A stretch of 64,000 nucleotides of DNA from Pseudomonas sp. FeN3W (GCA_030263805.2 CP136010.1:2061001-2125000), one strand, 5' to 3'. Counted from the first letter of the stretch, positions 45,021 to 54,024 are shown. Notes: generated by a model not told the origin, from the sequence alone. Translations and numbers: made by a program.

Positions 45021-46388
45021 ATGGAAGAGCAAACGACACCCACGCTCGAAGAACTGCACGCACTGATAGAGATGACCAACACGCTGAACATGGAAATCTT
45101 CTACTGGTGGTGCACGGCGCTGATGGTCCTGATCCACGCCGGGTTCCTCTCCTACGAGATCGGCGCCTCGCGCCTGAAGAACGCGCTGGCCGCCGGGGTG
45201 AAGAACATCCTCGCGTTCGGCTTCGTCATCCCCAGCGTGTTCCTCTGCGGCTGGGCCATCTACAACGCCTTCCCGGACGGCCTGGTGCCGCGCATGGATG
45301 CCTTGCTGGCGGCCATGCCCTGGAGCGAATCCATGGGGCCCAACCTCACGGACAATGCCACCGGCATCTTCTGGGGCGCCTTCGCGCTGTTCGCCGCCAC
45401 CACCGGCTCGATCCTCTCCGGGGCGATCATCGAACGGGCGCGGATGAGCGCCTTCATCATCCTCACCATTGCCCTGGGCGGCGTGCTCTGGCTCTTGGCA
45501 GCCTCGTGGGGCTGGCACCCCGAAGGCTGGCTGACCGTGCAGTTCGGCTACCATGACGTCGGCGCCGCAGGCGTGGTCCACCAGGTCGCAGGCTTCTTCG
45601 CCCTGGCGGTGGTGATCAACCTCGGCGCGCGCATCGGCCGCTTCAACCCGGACGGCTCGGCCAACCAGATCGTCGGCCACAGCATGCCGATGAGCGTGGT
45701 CGGCCTGATGCTGATCATCGTCGGCTTCTTCGGCTTCCTCGGCGGCTGCATCATCTACAACGGCGGCGCGCAGTGGATCAACATCTACGGCCAGCCGACC
45801 AACCTCTCCGCCTTCGCCTTCAACACCCTGATGGGCTTCGCCGGTGGCCTGATCGGCGCCTACCTGACCACCCGCGAGCCGTTCTGGATGATGTCCGGCG
45901 GGCTGGTCGGGATCATCTCCGTGGCGCCGGGACTCGACCTCTACCACCCCGGCCTGGCCTACCTGATCGGCATGGGCGTCGCCGCAGCCGCACCCTTGGT
46001 GAACAACCTGCTGCTGAAACTGCAGCTGGATGACGCGGTAGGTGCCTTCGCCGTGCACGGCTTCGGCGGCTTCGCCGGGCTGGTGATCAGCGGCGTCTTC
46101 CTCGCCGGCTACCCGAACGTCAACGGCATGGCCGAGATCAGCTTCACCGGGCAACTGGTCGGCGCGCTGGTGATGGCCTCGCTCGGCTTCATTCCCGGCT
46201 ACGCCATCTCCTACGGGCTGAAGAAGATCGGCATGCTGCGCGTCCCGGCGAACGCCGAGGAACGCGGCCTGGACCTCACCGAAGTGCCCGCCCAGGCCTA
46301 CCCGGAATGGACCGCCATGTACGGCCACGCCAGCACCGCGGATGGTCGGGAAGTCACCACCCTGGTCGTGGAAGCCAAACCGGCCTGA
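45021..46388 (+). CDS. Amt/MEP-type transporter in the methylamine locus (divergent type)
   Basis: 455-aa integral membrane protein with about 11-12 helices. Amt features: twin pore histidines in GVVHQVAGFFALA and FAVHGFGGFAG, and TGSILSGAIIERAR. The N-terminus (MEEQTTPTLEELHALIEMTN) has no signal peptide, unlike the AmtB encoded at 51170-52522, and overall the two differ strongly. Next to tmm/tdm, a methylamine or ammonium role is plausible but the substrate is inferred. A sigma-54 promoter precedes it. Confidence 0.88.
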   Translation: MEEQTTPTLEELHALIEMTNTLNMEIFYWWCTALMVLIHAGFLSYEIGASRLKNALAAGVKNILAFGFVIPSVFLCGWAIYNAFPDGLVPRMDALLAAMPWSESMGPNLTDNATGIFWGAFALFAATTGSILSGAIIERARMSAFIILTIALGGVLWLLAASWGWHPEGWLTVQFGYHDVGAAGVVHQVAGFFALAVVINLGARIGRFNPDGSANQIVGHSMPMSVVGLMLIIVGFFGFLGGCIIYNGGAQWINIYGQPTNLSAFAFNTLMGFAGGLIGAYLTTREPFWMMSGGLVGIISVAPGLDLYHPGLAYLIGMGVAAAAPLVNNLLLKLQLDDAVGAFAVHGFGGFAGLVISGVFLAGYPNVNGMAEISFTGQLVGALVMASLGFIPGYAISYGLKKIGMLRVPANAEERGLDLTEVPAQAYPEWTAMYGHASTADGREVTTLVVEAKPA

Positions 46389-46443
46389 TCGCCACCCAAG
46401 GCGCGCCGCTACCGGCGCGCCTCGTTCATACAGGAGCAGGACC

Positions 46444-46620
46444 ATGAGCATCAGTACCTTCGAAGGCGCCAGCGCGGTTTTCACCTTCGCCGACAAGCCC
46501 ACCATCCTGATGGTGATCACCTTTCTCGTCGCCGCCGTCAGCCTGTTCGCGCTGGTGGCGACCATGATCCACGAGAAACACAGCTACGCCGATCCGCAAC
46601 CGAAAAAGCTCAAGCACTGA
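46444..46620 (+). CDS. 58-residue single-span membrane protein after amt
   Basis: MSISTFEGASAVFTFADKPT, then a membrane helix (ILMVITFLVAAVSLFALVATMIHEKHSY), then a basic tail ending KKLKH. AGGAG lies 7 nt before the ATG. It follows amt by 55 nt and precedes a strong terminator, so it is co-transcribed. It may be an accessory subunit of the transporter. Family unrecognised. Confidence 0.75.
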   Translation: MSISTFEGASAVFTFADKPTILMVITFLVAAVSLFALVATMIHEKHSYADPQPKKLKH

Positions 46621-46623
46621 CGA

Positions 46624-46662
46624 GGGCTGGGCGGCAGGCCTGAAGCCTGCCGCCCAGCCTTC
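46624..46662. terminator. Strong hairpin between the amt operon and the SMR gene
   Basis: GGCTGGGCGGCAGGC / GCCTGCCGCCCAGCC, a perfect 15-bp stem with a 5-nt loop (46625-46659), between convergent genes. Probably bidirectional; the T tract is short. Confidence 0.75.
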
Positions 46663-46688
46663 AGCACGCCGATACCCCCACCTCGCAC

Positions 46689-47027
46689 CTACCCCGCCGA
46701 AAACACCTTCAACCCGACCACCCCGGCGACGATCAGCCCGAGGCAGATGACCCGGGCGGCATTGGCCGGCTCGTCGAAGAAGGCGATGCCCCAGAGCGCG
46801 GTACCCACCGCGCCCATGCCGACCCATACGGCGTAGGCCGTGCCGATCGGCAGCGAGCGCGCGGCCATCGACAGCAGCCAGAGGCTCAGGCTGATGAAGA
46901 ATACGCAGTACAGCGTCGGCCACAGCCGGGTGAAACCATCGGACCTGGGGATCACCGCGGCGTAGCAGATCTCGCTCAGCCCGGCGAGGATCAACAGTCC
47001 CCAGCCACCACTCAAGGCACTCATCAT
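46689..47027 (-). CDS. Small multidrug resistance (SMR) family transporter
   Basis: 112 aa with four membrane helices. GLLILAGLSEICYAAV carries the conserved membrane Glu; LPIGTAYAVWVGMGAVGTALWGIAFF is the SMR signature. It resembles the SugE/Gdx branch (guanidinium or quaternary ammonium export), with SEICY replacing the usual EVVW. GGAG precedes the start. In this locus it may export an amine or cationic compound (inference). Confidence 0.85.
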   Translation of the reverse strand: MMSALSGGWGLLILAGLSEICYAAVIPRSDGFTRLWPTLYCVFFISLSLWLLSMAARSLPIGTAYAVWVGMGAVGTALWGIAFFDEPANAARVICLGLIVAGVVGLKVFSAG

Positions 47028-47060
47028 CGGTCAGCTCCAGACGTCTACGGATCCCATGGC

Positions 47061-47092
47061 AAAACGGGCGCGCATCGCTGCGCGCCCGTTTG
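47061..47092 (-). terminator. Terminator of the dmmABCD operon
   Basis: On the minus strand, an AAACGGGCGCG / CGCGCCCGTTT stem with a T run, 17 bp after the dmmD stop. Confidence 0.8.
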
Positions 47093-47108
47093 CGTTGGTG
47101 GCCAAGGC

Positions 47109-48242
47109 TCAGCCTTTGGCGGTGCGCTTCTTCTTTTCCGGATCGTCGAACGGCAGGGTATGGGCGATGGCACGGGCGGTGAGACTGCCACGCACCTCGA
47201 GCGGCGCGCCCTGTTCGGCGTAGGGCACGTCCAGGCGGGCGATGGCCATCGACCTGTTGCTCAGCTTCGAGTACATCGCGCAGGTGATCACGCCCACCTG
47301 CCGCCCCTCGGCCCAGAGCGTGTCGCCTTCCGCTGCCGGACGGTCGCTCTCCAGCAGCACGCCGAAGATCCTGAAACGCTCGCGACCCTTGAGCCGCGCA
47401 TGCTCGGCACCGCCGCGGAACTCGCCCTTGGTCGGCGACACGGTGAAGTCCAGGCCCAGCTCCCAGAGGGTGTCGCCGGCCGGCTGGTCGGCGAAGGGGT
47501 ACTTCTCGGAATTGTCGTAGGGAAAGAACAGCAGATAACTCTCCACCCGCAGCCAGTCGAGCGCCGTGAAGGCGCAGGGAATGATGCCCAGCGTCTTGCC
47601 CTTCTCCAGGATGCTGTCCCAGATCAGCGGGGCATCGGCCGCCTTGCAGAAGATCTCGTAGCCGCGCTCACCGGTGTAGCCGGTGCGCGAGATCATCACC
47701 GGACGGTCGAACAGACGCGTCTGCAGATGATGGAAGTACGGCAGCTCGCGAATCCCCGGCACGTGCTCGGCGAGAAAGTCCACCGCCAGCGGCCCTTGCA
47801 GCGAAAGGTCATGCAGGTCGTCATCGAAGAGCACCGCGACCTGCCGGCCCTGCGCCGAGCGCACCAGCATCTCGTGGCCGCTGCCGGCGCCATGCACCAC
47901 CATGAAGGCATTGGGGCCGGTGCGGTAGATCACGCAGTCGTCGACGAACTTGCCGGCCTCGTTGAGCATGGTCGCGTAGGCCGACTTGCCCGGGTAGATC
48001 TTCGAGATGTCGCGGCTGGTGGCGTACTCCAGCAGCGACTCGGCATGCGGGCCGACGTAGTGCACCTTCTTCAGCCCGGATACGTCCATCAGCCCGGCCC
48101 GCGTGCGGATCGCCTCGTGGGCCTCGCTCAACGAGGTCGCGCCATAGGTCCAGGCGGTGCCCATGCCGTTCCAGTCTTCCAGCGCCGAGCCGAGGGCACG
48201 GTGGCGATGCGCGAGGGCGGAAATGCGCCATGAATTTGCCAT
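47109..48242 (-). CDS. dmmD: GcvT-like aminomethyltransferase of the dimethylamine operon (DmmD)
   Basis: 377-aa tetrahydrofolate-binding GcvT-fold protein: RTRAGLMDVSGLKKVHYVGPHAESLLEYA, ISRTGYTGERGYEIFCKA and GVITCAMYSKLSNRSMAIARL. Last gene of a four-gene minus-strand operon. In dimethylamine-degrading Pseudomonas, DmmD is associated with capture of the formaldehyde released by DmmABC as methylene-THF. It may be dispensable for the monooxygenase itself. Confidence 0.82.
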   Translation of the reverse strand: MANSWRISALAHRHRALGSALEDWNGMGTAWTYGATSLSEAHEAIRTRAGLMDVSGLKKVHYVGPHAESLLEYATSRDISKIYPGKSAYATMLNEAGKFVDDCVIYRTGPNAFMVVHGAGSGHEMLVRSAQGRQVAVLFDDDLHDLSLQGPLAVDFLAEHVPGIRELPYFHHLQTRLFDRPVMISRTGYTGERGYEIFCKAADAPLIWDSILEKGKTLGIIPCAFTALDWLRVESYLLFFPYDNSEKYPFADQPAGDTLWELGLDFTVSPTKGEFRGGAEHARLKGRERFRIFGVLLESDRPAAEGDTLWAEGRQVGVITCAMYSKLSNRSMAIARLDVPYAEQGAPLEVRGSLTARAIAHTLPFDDPEKKKRTAKG

Positions 48243-48293
48243 GTCTTTTCTCCAGTGGTTAGGCCTGCGCTCAGGCCTGAATGAAAACGTCGG

Positions 48294-49319
48294 TCAGGCG
48301 GCGCAGGCCTGCGGGTCGAACTGGCGCAGCCAGTCCACCACCGTCTGCCGGTAGAGGGTCAGCCCCTTGTAGTCGGCGATCGCCTCCGGCAGGTCGCGCA
48401 GTACGCGGTGCAGGCGGCAGGCCCAGGCCGGGTTGCTGGCCAGCTCCTCGAGGCTGATCAGGTAGGTGCGGATGCCGAACAGCAGCGCATTGCTGCGCGG
48501 CAGCCGCGGCATGAACTGCAGCTCGACGCGCAGGTGCACCAGCCGGGCGACGTTTTCGGCGGTGACCTGGGCGCGCTCGGCGCCCCATTCGTGGAAAGTT
48601 TCCGAGGAGGTATCCAGGCGCGGGTTGACCGTCATGGTCCAGTTCAGGCGACGCACCGGATGGTCGACCTGGATGTTCAGCAGGTACTTCAGCGCCCGCT
48701 CGAACACGCCCAGCTGGTGCGCCATCGGCACCGGCGAATGCCATTGGGTGAAATTCATGCCGGCGTCGAACTTGATCGACCAGTCCGCCGGGCAGGTGAC
48801 CATCCCGGCATCCATCCAGAGGTTGCCGTCGCGCTGGTCGAGCAGCGCGAAATCGCCCTGCACCTGGCGGGTGATGTACTCCAGCGGCTCGCAGGGCAGC
48901 GTGTCCGGATCGCCGAAGACGAAGCTCTGGCGCAGGTCCAGCGCATGGTTGCTCCAGGTCCAGTGGTTGCCGTCGCGCTCGAGCTCGAACCACTGCGGGT
49001 AGTCGGCGGCCAGGTGGGTCATCAGCATCTCGAGGGTGTCCCAGGCCGCCTGCCGCATGTGCGGCATGACCAGGCAGCGATCCGGATCGCGCTCGAGCAC
49101 CCGCGCCCGTTCGGCCATCTCGGAGCGATAGTGCTCGTCGATATCGAACCAGTGCTCGAACACCGAACCCGGTTCGCGCGGCGTGGCCGGCTCGAGGTTC
49201 ACCGAGTACATGTAGCTGTCCTCGGGGAAGGGAAACGGGAAGCGCGCGATGGCCTCGGGGCTGTTGCGGAAGGTGAAGTCGTCGCGATAGGTCTCGACGG
49301 GTTTCAGGGTCACAGGCAT
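48294..49319 (-). CDS. dmmC: Haem-containing oxidative N-demethylase subunit (DUF3445), dimethylamine monooxygenase
   Basis: 341-aa DUF3445 protein. This family is the haem-PAS catalytic subunit of the dimethylamine N-demethylase characterised from Pseudomonas mendocina. NSPEAIARFPFPFPEDSYMYSVNLEP, FDAGMNFTQWHSPVP and RLNWTMTVNPRL are present. The subunit letter follows the operon order A-B-C-D and is from memory. Confidence 0.82.
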   Translation of the reverse strand: MPVTLKPVETYRDDFTFRNSPEAIARFPFPFPEDSYMYSVNLEPATPREPGSVFEHWFDIDEHYRSEMAERARVLERDPDRCLVMPHMRQAAWDTLEMLMTHLAADYPQWFELERDGNHWTWSNHALDLRQSFVFGDPDTLPCEPLEYITRQVQGDFALLDQRDGNLWMDAGMVTCPADWSIKFDAGMNFTQWHSPVPMAHQLGVFERALKYLLNIQVDHPVRRLNWTMTVNPRLDTSSETFHEWGAERAQVTAENVARLVHLRVELQFMPRLPRSNALLFGIRTYLISLEELASNPAWACRLHRVLRDLPEAIADYKGLTLYRQTVVDWLRQFDPQACAA

Positions 49320-49328
49320 GGCGGGCTC

Positions 49329-50273
49329 CTAGAGATCGAGCGTCAGCGCGCTGCCGCAACGGCCGCGCGAAACACAGGGCATGAGGCGGGTGGCTTGTTC
49401 GCTGGCGGAGAGGAAATGGTCGCGATGCTCCACCTCGCCAGCCACATAGGGCGTTGCGCAGAGGCCGCAGACGCCGCCCCGGCACAGGCTGGGGACTTCC
49501 ACGCCGTGGGCCTCCAGGGTTTCCAGCAGGCTGGCCTCGGCCGACACCTGCAACTGGCGGCCGCTGCGCTGCAAGGTGGCGACAAAGGGCTCGCCCGGCT
49601 CCGCGGTGGCGAAGGCCTCCCAGTGCACGCGACTCTGCGGCCAGCCCAGCGCCGCGGCCTGTTCGCGCACCTCGTCGAGCAGGCGCTGCGGCCCGCAGAC
49701 ATAGACATGAGTGCCGAGCGGCTGGGCGCGCAGCAGCGCGGCGACGTCCAGGCGCTGGCGCTGCGTTGCGTCGTAGCCGTGCAGGCGCTCACCCAGTTGG
49801 CCACGCAGCTCGTCCCGGTAGGCGTCGGTCAACCCGGCGCGAAAGGCGTAATGCAGCTCGAAGCTGGCGCCCTGGGCTTGCAGGTCGGCGCTGTAGGCCA
49901 TGAACGGGGTGATGCCGATGCCCCCAGCGATCAGCAGGTGGTGGCGCGCCAGCTTGCTCGGCGCGAACAGGTTGGCCGGCGGCGACAGCTGCAGTTCATC
50001 ACCCTCAGCGACCTTCTCGTGCAGGTAGCGCGACCCACCACGCGACCGCTCGGCGAGCCGCACGGCGATGCGGTACTGGCGCCAATCGGCCGGGTCACCG
50101 AGCAGGGAGTAGGCATTCTTCAGCGGGCGCTGCGCGTCGGGCAGGTGCACCAGCACATGGCTGCCGGCGGAGAAGCCCGGCAGCCTGCCATGCACGGGCT
50201 CGAAGGTGAATTCCCGCACCAGCGGCGTCAGCTGGCGAATCCGCGCGACGCGGACGGCTATCGCTGCGCTCAT
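49329..50273 (-). CDS. dmmB: Phthalate-dioxygenase-type reductase with C-terminal 2Fe-2S ferredoxin (DmmB)
   Basis: 314 aa. A flavin-binding domain (KNAYSLLGDP), a nucleotide-binding domain (HHLLIAGGIGITPFMAYS, THVYVCGP) and a plant-type ferredoxin (SLCRGGVCGLCATP ... MPCVSRG, C-X4-C-X2-C and a distal C) in that order. It should pass NADPH electrons to the haem subunit. Its start overlaps the dmmA stop. Confidence 0.88.
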   Translation of the reverse strand: MSAAIAVRVARIRQLTPLVREFTFEPVHGRLPGFSAGSHVLVHLPDAQRPLKNAYSLLGDPADWRQYRIAVRLAERSRGGSRYLHEKVAEGDELQLSPPANLFAPSKLARHHLLIAGGIGITPFMAYSADLQAQGASFELHYAFRAGLTDAYRDELRGQLGERLHGYDATQRQRLDVAALLRAQPLGTHVYVCGPQRLLDEVREQAAALGWPQSRVHWEAFATAEPGEPFVATLQRSGRQLQVSAEASLLETLEAHGVEVPSLCRGGVCGLCATPYVAGEVEHRDHFLSASEQATRLMPCVSRGRCGSALTLDL

Positions 50274-50830
50274 GGCCGGCCCTCCCCATGTGGCCGCTGC
50301 GCATCGAGGCAGACGCCCATGTAGGCGCCGAGGCGGCGGGAGAAATGCTCGCGCACCATCAGTTGCACACCGCAGCCGCTGCAGACCACGACATTTTCGG
50401 CACCGATGCACTGCTGGGTGGCGCAGTGCACGCAATACAGCTCACGCGCAGCGCCGACCTTGACCCGCTCGATCTCTTCGTCCAGCAGACCGCTGTCGCG
50501 CGCCAGCCCAGAGATTTTCCAGAGAAAGCTTTCGTCGCCGCAGACGTACAGGCGAGTACCGACCGGGGCCGAGGACAGCAGGCTGAGCAGGCGCACCTCA
50601 AGCAGCGCGAACGCACCGCAACTACGATGCTCGCCAGTCCAGGCTGCCTCGCCATGCAGACTGGCCAGTTCCAGCGGCTGGCCGTCGGCGCTCAGCTGCC
50701 CGTGCAGGCGCGCCGCCTCAGCCAGGCTGGCGTCCTGAATCACCAGCAGTCGTCGTCCCGCACCCAGTAGCGATAGAACCGCCGGGTAGACCGGCTTGCT
50801 GTGCATCACTACAGCCTCTTCGACATTCAT
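50270..50830 (-). CDS. dmmA: DmmA, small cysteine-rich subunit of dimethylamine monooxygenase
   Basis: 186 aa, first gene of the dmm operon, with GGGAGG before the ATG. The N-terminal part resembles a Rossmann-like nucleotide or reductase lobe (GRRLLVIQDASLAEAARLHG; VGTRLYVCGDESFLW). The C-terminus has a rubredoxin-like cysteine pattern (LYCVHCATQQCIGAENVVVCSGC). The role is probably assembly or electron transfer with DmmB and DmmC. It is the least understood subunit. Confidence 0.8.
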   Translation of the reverse strand: MNVEEAVVMHSKPVYPAVLSLLGAGRRLLVIQDASLAEAARLHGQLSADGQPLELASLHGEAAWTGEHRSCGAFALLEVRLLSLLSSAPVGTRLYVCGDESFLWKISGLARDSGLLDEEIERVKVGAARELYCVHCATQQCIGAENVVVCSGCGVQLMVREHFSRRLGAYMGVCLDAQRPHGEGRP

Positions 50831-51125
50831 TTCCAGACCTCCCCTGCCTTCGGTGAGAGCGGTGAACCGTCAAGGCATCGCGCCCACAAATTTACCAACG
50901 AGAACTTTTTCTTCCTGCAAGGAAAGCACAGAGTATGCCATTGTTCGGTAAATCACTGATCAGAAAGGAATTCCCTCGTTGGGCAGCGGCTCAGCCCACG
51001 ATCCCGCTCACTTTTGCAGCGGCGTTTCGCACAATGCTCGAGCAGGGTGGTTCGAAAAAGGAGCATGTCGATGCAGGGTCTGATGCGGGTCGGCCCCGAA
51101 AGCTTGTGCCGCGGCGCTAGAAGCA
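50831..51125. other. dmm promoter region
   Basis: Non-coding; holds the operator-like palindrome. A 61-codon plus-strand frame at 50935 lacks a ribosome site. The minus-strand sequence near 50919-50935 resembles a sigma-54 site only in its TTGC part. Confidence 0.5.
50911..50925. promoter_or_regulatory. Palindrome CTTC-N7-GAAA upstream of dmmA
   Basis: CTTC CTGCAAG GAAA; also a perfect TTCC-TGCAA-GGAA. The flanking GAGAACTTTTT matches GAGAATTTTTA at the gmaS copy, so similarity extends over about 28 bp. Confidence 0.6.
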
Positions 51126-51151
51126 GAAACGCCGGGCACAGCCCGGCGTTT
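51126..51151 (-). terminator. Terminator of the gmaS-mgsABC-amt operon
   Basis: AAACGCCGGGC / GCCCGGCGTTT perfect stem with a 3-nt loop, 20 bp after the amt stop. Confidence 0.85.
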
Positions 51152-51169
51152 TGCACAGCACAATATTCA

Positions 51170-52522
51170 TCAGTGGTTGTAAGCGGTCTCGTTGTGCTCG
51201 GCGAGGTCCAGGCCGATGTCTTCGGATTGTTCGTCGACGCGCAAACCGACCAGCTTGTCGACCAGCTTGAGCAGCACCCAACTGACGGCGAAGCAGTAGA
51301 CGAAGGTGAACAGCACGCTCTTCAGCTGTGCCCAGACTTGCGGAATGATCTCGCTGCCCTCGACGTAGCCGCCCAGCGCCGGCACGCAGAACACGCCGGT
51401 GAGGATGGCGCCGACCACGCCGCCGACGCCGTGCAGGCCGAACACGTCCAGGCTGTCGTCATAGCCCAGGCGTTGCTTGAGCGAGGTGACTGCGAGGTAG
51501 CACAGCACGCCGCTGAGCAGGCCGATGGCCAGTGCGCCGCCCGGCCCGACGTAGGCGCAGGCCGGGGTGATGCCGACCAGCCCGGCGATGGCACCGGACG
51601 CCAGGCCCAGGGCACTGGGACGGCCGGTCTTCAGCAGTTCGACGAGCATCCAGCCGACGATGCCGGCGCAGGCGCCCAGCTGGGTGTTGAGCATGGTGAT
51701 GCCGGAAATGCCACCCACTCCGGCTGCGGAGCCGACGTTGAAGCCGAACCAGCCGACCCACAGCAGCGCCGCGCCGGTCATCGCCAGCGGCAGGTTGTGC
51801 GGACGGATCTCTTGCGGATAGCCCTTGCGCTTGCCGAGCAGCAGGCAGGCGGCCAGCGCCGCGACGCCGGCGTTGATGTGCACTGCGGTGCCGCCGGCGA
51901 AATCGAGGACGCCCCAGTTGTGCATCAGCGCGCCCGGACCGCCCCAGACCATGTGGGCCATCGGCGCGTAGACGAAGGTGAACCACAGCGCCATGAACAG
52001 CAGCGCGGCGACGAATTTCATGCGCTCGGCGAAGGCACCGGCGATCAGCGCCGGGGTGATGATGGCAAAGGTCATCTGGAAGGTGATGAACACCCCTTCC
52101 GGCATCCCCAGCACCAGGCTGTCGCCATTCAGGCCCGCCAGCATGGCCCGATCGAGGCCGCCGACGAAGCTGTTGAAGCTGAATTCACCCTCGACCATGC
52201 CGCTGGTGTCGATCACCAGGCTGTAGCCGTAGAGCACCCAGAGCACGCCGATCACGCCGGCGATGGCGAAGCACTGCGAGAACAGCGAAAGCATGTTCTT
52301 GGCGCGCACCAGGCCGCCGTAGAACAGGGCGAGGCCCGGCAGGCACATGCACAGCACCAGCAGCGTGGCGGTCATCATCCAGGCGGTGACGCCGGTATCC
52401 AGCGTCGCCTCCTCGGCCAGCGCCAGTGGCGCGAAGGCCATCAGCAGCAGCGGCAGGGCCGCGCGCAGGCGCCGCAGCAGCGGCGAAGCGGGTGCGAGCG
52501 AAGCGTGAAGTGTGGTCGTCAT
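51170..52522 (-). CDS. amtB: Ammonium transporter AmtB
   Basis: 450 aa from the ATG at 52520-52522 (GAGGAG upstream). An N-terminal signal peptide (LRAALPLLLMAFAPLALAEE) precedes classical Amt helices: LALFYGGLVRAKNMLS, HINAGVAALAA and FGLHGVGGVVGAILTGVF with twin pore histidines. Last gene of gmaS-mgsABC-amtB; probably retains or imports ammonium or methylammonium. No glnK is visible beside it. Confidence 0.92.
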   Translation of the reverse strand: MTTTLHASLAPASPLLRRLRAALPLLLMAFAPLALAEEATLDTGVTAWMMTATLLVLCMCLPGLALFYGGLVRAKNMLSLFSQCFAIAGVIGVLWVLYGYSLVIDTSGMVEGEFSFNSFVGGLDRAMLAGLNGDSLVLGMPEGVFITFQMTFAIITPALIAGAFAERMKFVAALLFMALWFTFVYAPMAHMVWGGPGALMHNWGVLDFAGGTAVHINAGVAALAACLLLGKRKGYPQEIRPHNLPLAMTGAALLWVGWFGFNVGSAAGVGGISGITMLNTQLGACAGIVGWMLVELLKTGRPSALGLASGAIAGLVGITPACAYVGPGGALAIGLLSGVLCYLAVTSLKQRLGYDDSLDVFGLHGVGGVVGAILTGVFCVPALGGYVEGSEIIPQVWAQLKSVLFTFVYCFAVSWVLLKLVDKLVGLRVDEQSEDIGLDLAEHNETAYNH

Positions 52523-52637
52523 GGTGTAGCTCCTCAAACGTCATCGGAATTCGTGAACATCCTGTCGTGCGATGCCCAATCACGGCGGGATAGAACCGTG
52601 CAGAGGCGCCGCTACGCGGCCGGCGCCTCCTTGCCGG

Positions 52638-53960
52638 TCAGAACTGCTGGCCCGGTATCCAGTGGGTCCCGGCCAGCGGCACCCGCGCCATGGCGGCCGA
52701 TTCCACGGTCAGCGCCACCAGGTCCTCGGGGTCGAGGTTGTGCAGGTGCGACTTGCCACAGGCGCGGGCCATGGTCTGCGCTTCCAGCACCAGCACGCGC
52801 AGGTAGTTGGCCAGCCGGCGGCCGCCCTCCACCGGGTCGAGGCGCTTGGAGAGCTCCGGGTCCTGGGTGGTGATGCCGGCCGGGTCGCGGCCGTTCTGCC
52901 AGTCGTCGTAGAAGCCGGCGGCCGAGCCGATCTTCTTCAGTTCGTCGTCCAGGCGCGGGTGGTTGTCGCCCAGGGCGATCAGCGCGGCGGTGCCGATGGC
53001 CACCGCGTCGGCACCCAGCGCCATGGCCTTGGCCACGTCGGCGCCGGTGCGGATGCCGCCGGAGACGATCAGCTGCACCTTGCGATGCATGTCCATCTCC
53101 TGCAGCGCCTGCACCGCCTGCGGGATGGCGCAGAGGATGGGGATGCCGACGTGCTCGATGAACACTTCCTGGGTCGCCGCGGTGCCGCCCTGCATGCCGT
53201 CGAGCACGATCACGTCGGCGCCGGCCTTCACCGCCAGCTTGACGTCGTAGTACGGGCGGCTGGCGCCGATCTTCACGTAGATGGGTTTTTCCCAATCGGT
53301 GATCTCGCGGATCTCGGCGATCTTGATCGCCAGGTCATCCGGGCCGGTCCAGTCCGGGTGGCGGCAGGCGCTGCGCTGGTCGACGCCGATCGGCAGTGTG
53401 CGCATGCCGGCGACGCGCTCGGTCACCTTCATGCCCAGCAGCATGCCGCCGCCGCCCGGCTTGGCGCCCTGCCCCAGCACGATCTCGATGGCATCGGCCT
53501 TGCGCAGGTCGTCCGGGTTCATGCCGTAGCGCGACGGCAGGTACTGGTAGACCAGGTGCTGCGACTGGCCGCGCTCTTCCGGGGTCATGCCGCCGTCGCC
53601 GGTAGTGGTGCTGGTGCCGGCGATGCTGGCGCCGCGACCGAGGGCTTCCTTGGCCTGCGCCGACAGTGCGCCGAAGCTCATGCCGGCGATGGTGACCGGG
53701 ATCTTCAGGTGGATCGGCTTCTTGGCGAAGCGGGTGCCGAGCACCACGTCGGTGCCGCACTTCTCGCGGTAGCCTTCCAGCGGGTAGCGCGACATGGAGG
53801 CGCCGAGCAGCAGCAGGTCGTCGAAGTGCGGGACCTTGCGCTTGGTGCCGCCGCCGCGGATGTCATAGATGCCGGTTTCCGCGGCGCGCTGGATTTCCTG
53901 GATGGTCAGGCGATCGAAGGTGGCGGACTCGCGCAGCACCGGGGGGAATTTCTCGCTCAT
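52638..53960 (-). CDS. mgsC: MgsC, N-methylglutamate synthase FMN subunit
   Basis: 440-aa glutamate-synthase-like FMN TIM barrel: PVTIAGMSFGALSAQAKEALGRGA, TSTTTGDGGM, LGQGAKPGGGGMLLG, VLDGMQGGTAATQEV and LIVSGGIRTGADVAKAMALGADAVAIGTAALIA. With MgsA and MgsB it converts gamma-glutamylmethylamide and 2-oxoglutarate to N-methylglutamate and glutamate. A cysteine cluster near the C-terminus is not obvious. Confidence 0.9.
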   Translation of the reverse strand: MSEKFPPVLRESATFDRLTIQEIQRAAETGIYDIRGGGTKRKVPHFDDLLLLGASMSRYPLEGYREKCGTDVVLGTRFAKKPIHLKIPVTIAGMSFGALSAQAKEALGRGASIAGTSTTTGDGGMTPEERGQSQHLVYQYLPSRYGMNPDDLRKADAIEIVLGQGAKPGGGGMLLGMKVTERVAGMRTLPIGVDQRSACRHPDWTGPDDLAIKIAEIREITDWEKPIYVKIGASRPYYDVKLAVKAGADVIVLDGMQGGTAATQEVFIEHVGIPILCAIPQAVQALQEMDMHRKVQLIVSGGIRTGADVAKAMALGADAVAIGTAALIALGDNHPRLDDELKKIGSAAGFYDDWQNGRDPAGITTQDPELSKRLDPVEGGRRLANYLRVLVLEAQTMARACGKSHLHNLDPEDLVALTVESAAMARVPLAGTHWIPGQQF

Positions 53961-54024
53961 GGATGTACTCCTTGGCAGGAAGAGGCAGGCGTCAGCTGCA
54001 CCGCCGCTTCCGGCGAAACGGGGG

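Noticed and set aside
50919..50935. Sigma-54 promoter for dmmA on the minus strand
   Set aside because: TTGC is present at the -12 position but the -24 GG is missing, unlike the clear amt promoter.
50935..51120. 61-codon plus-strand frame upstream of dmmA
   Set aside because: Weak ribosome site, basic low-complexity end, and position over a promoter and operator region.
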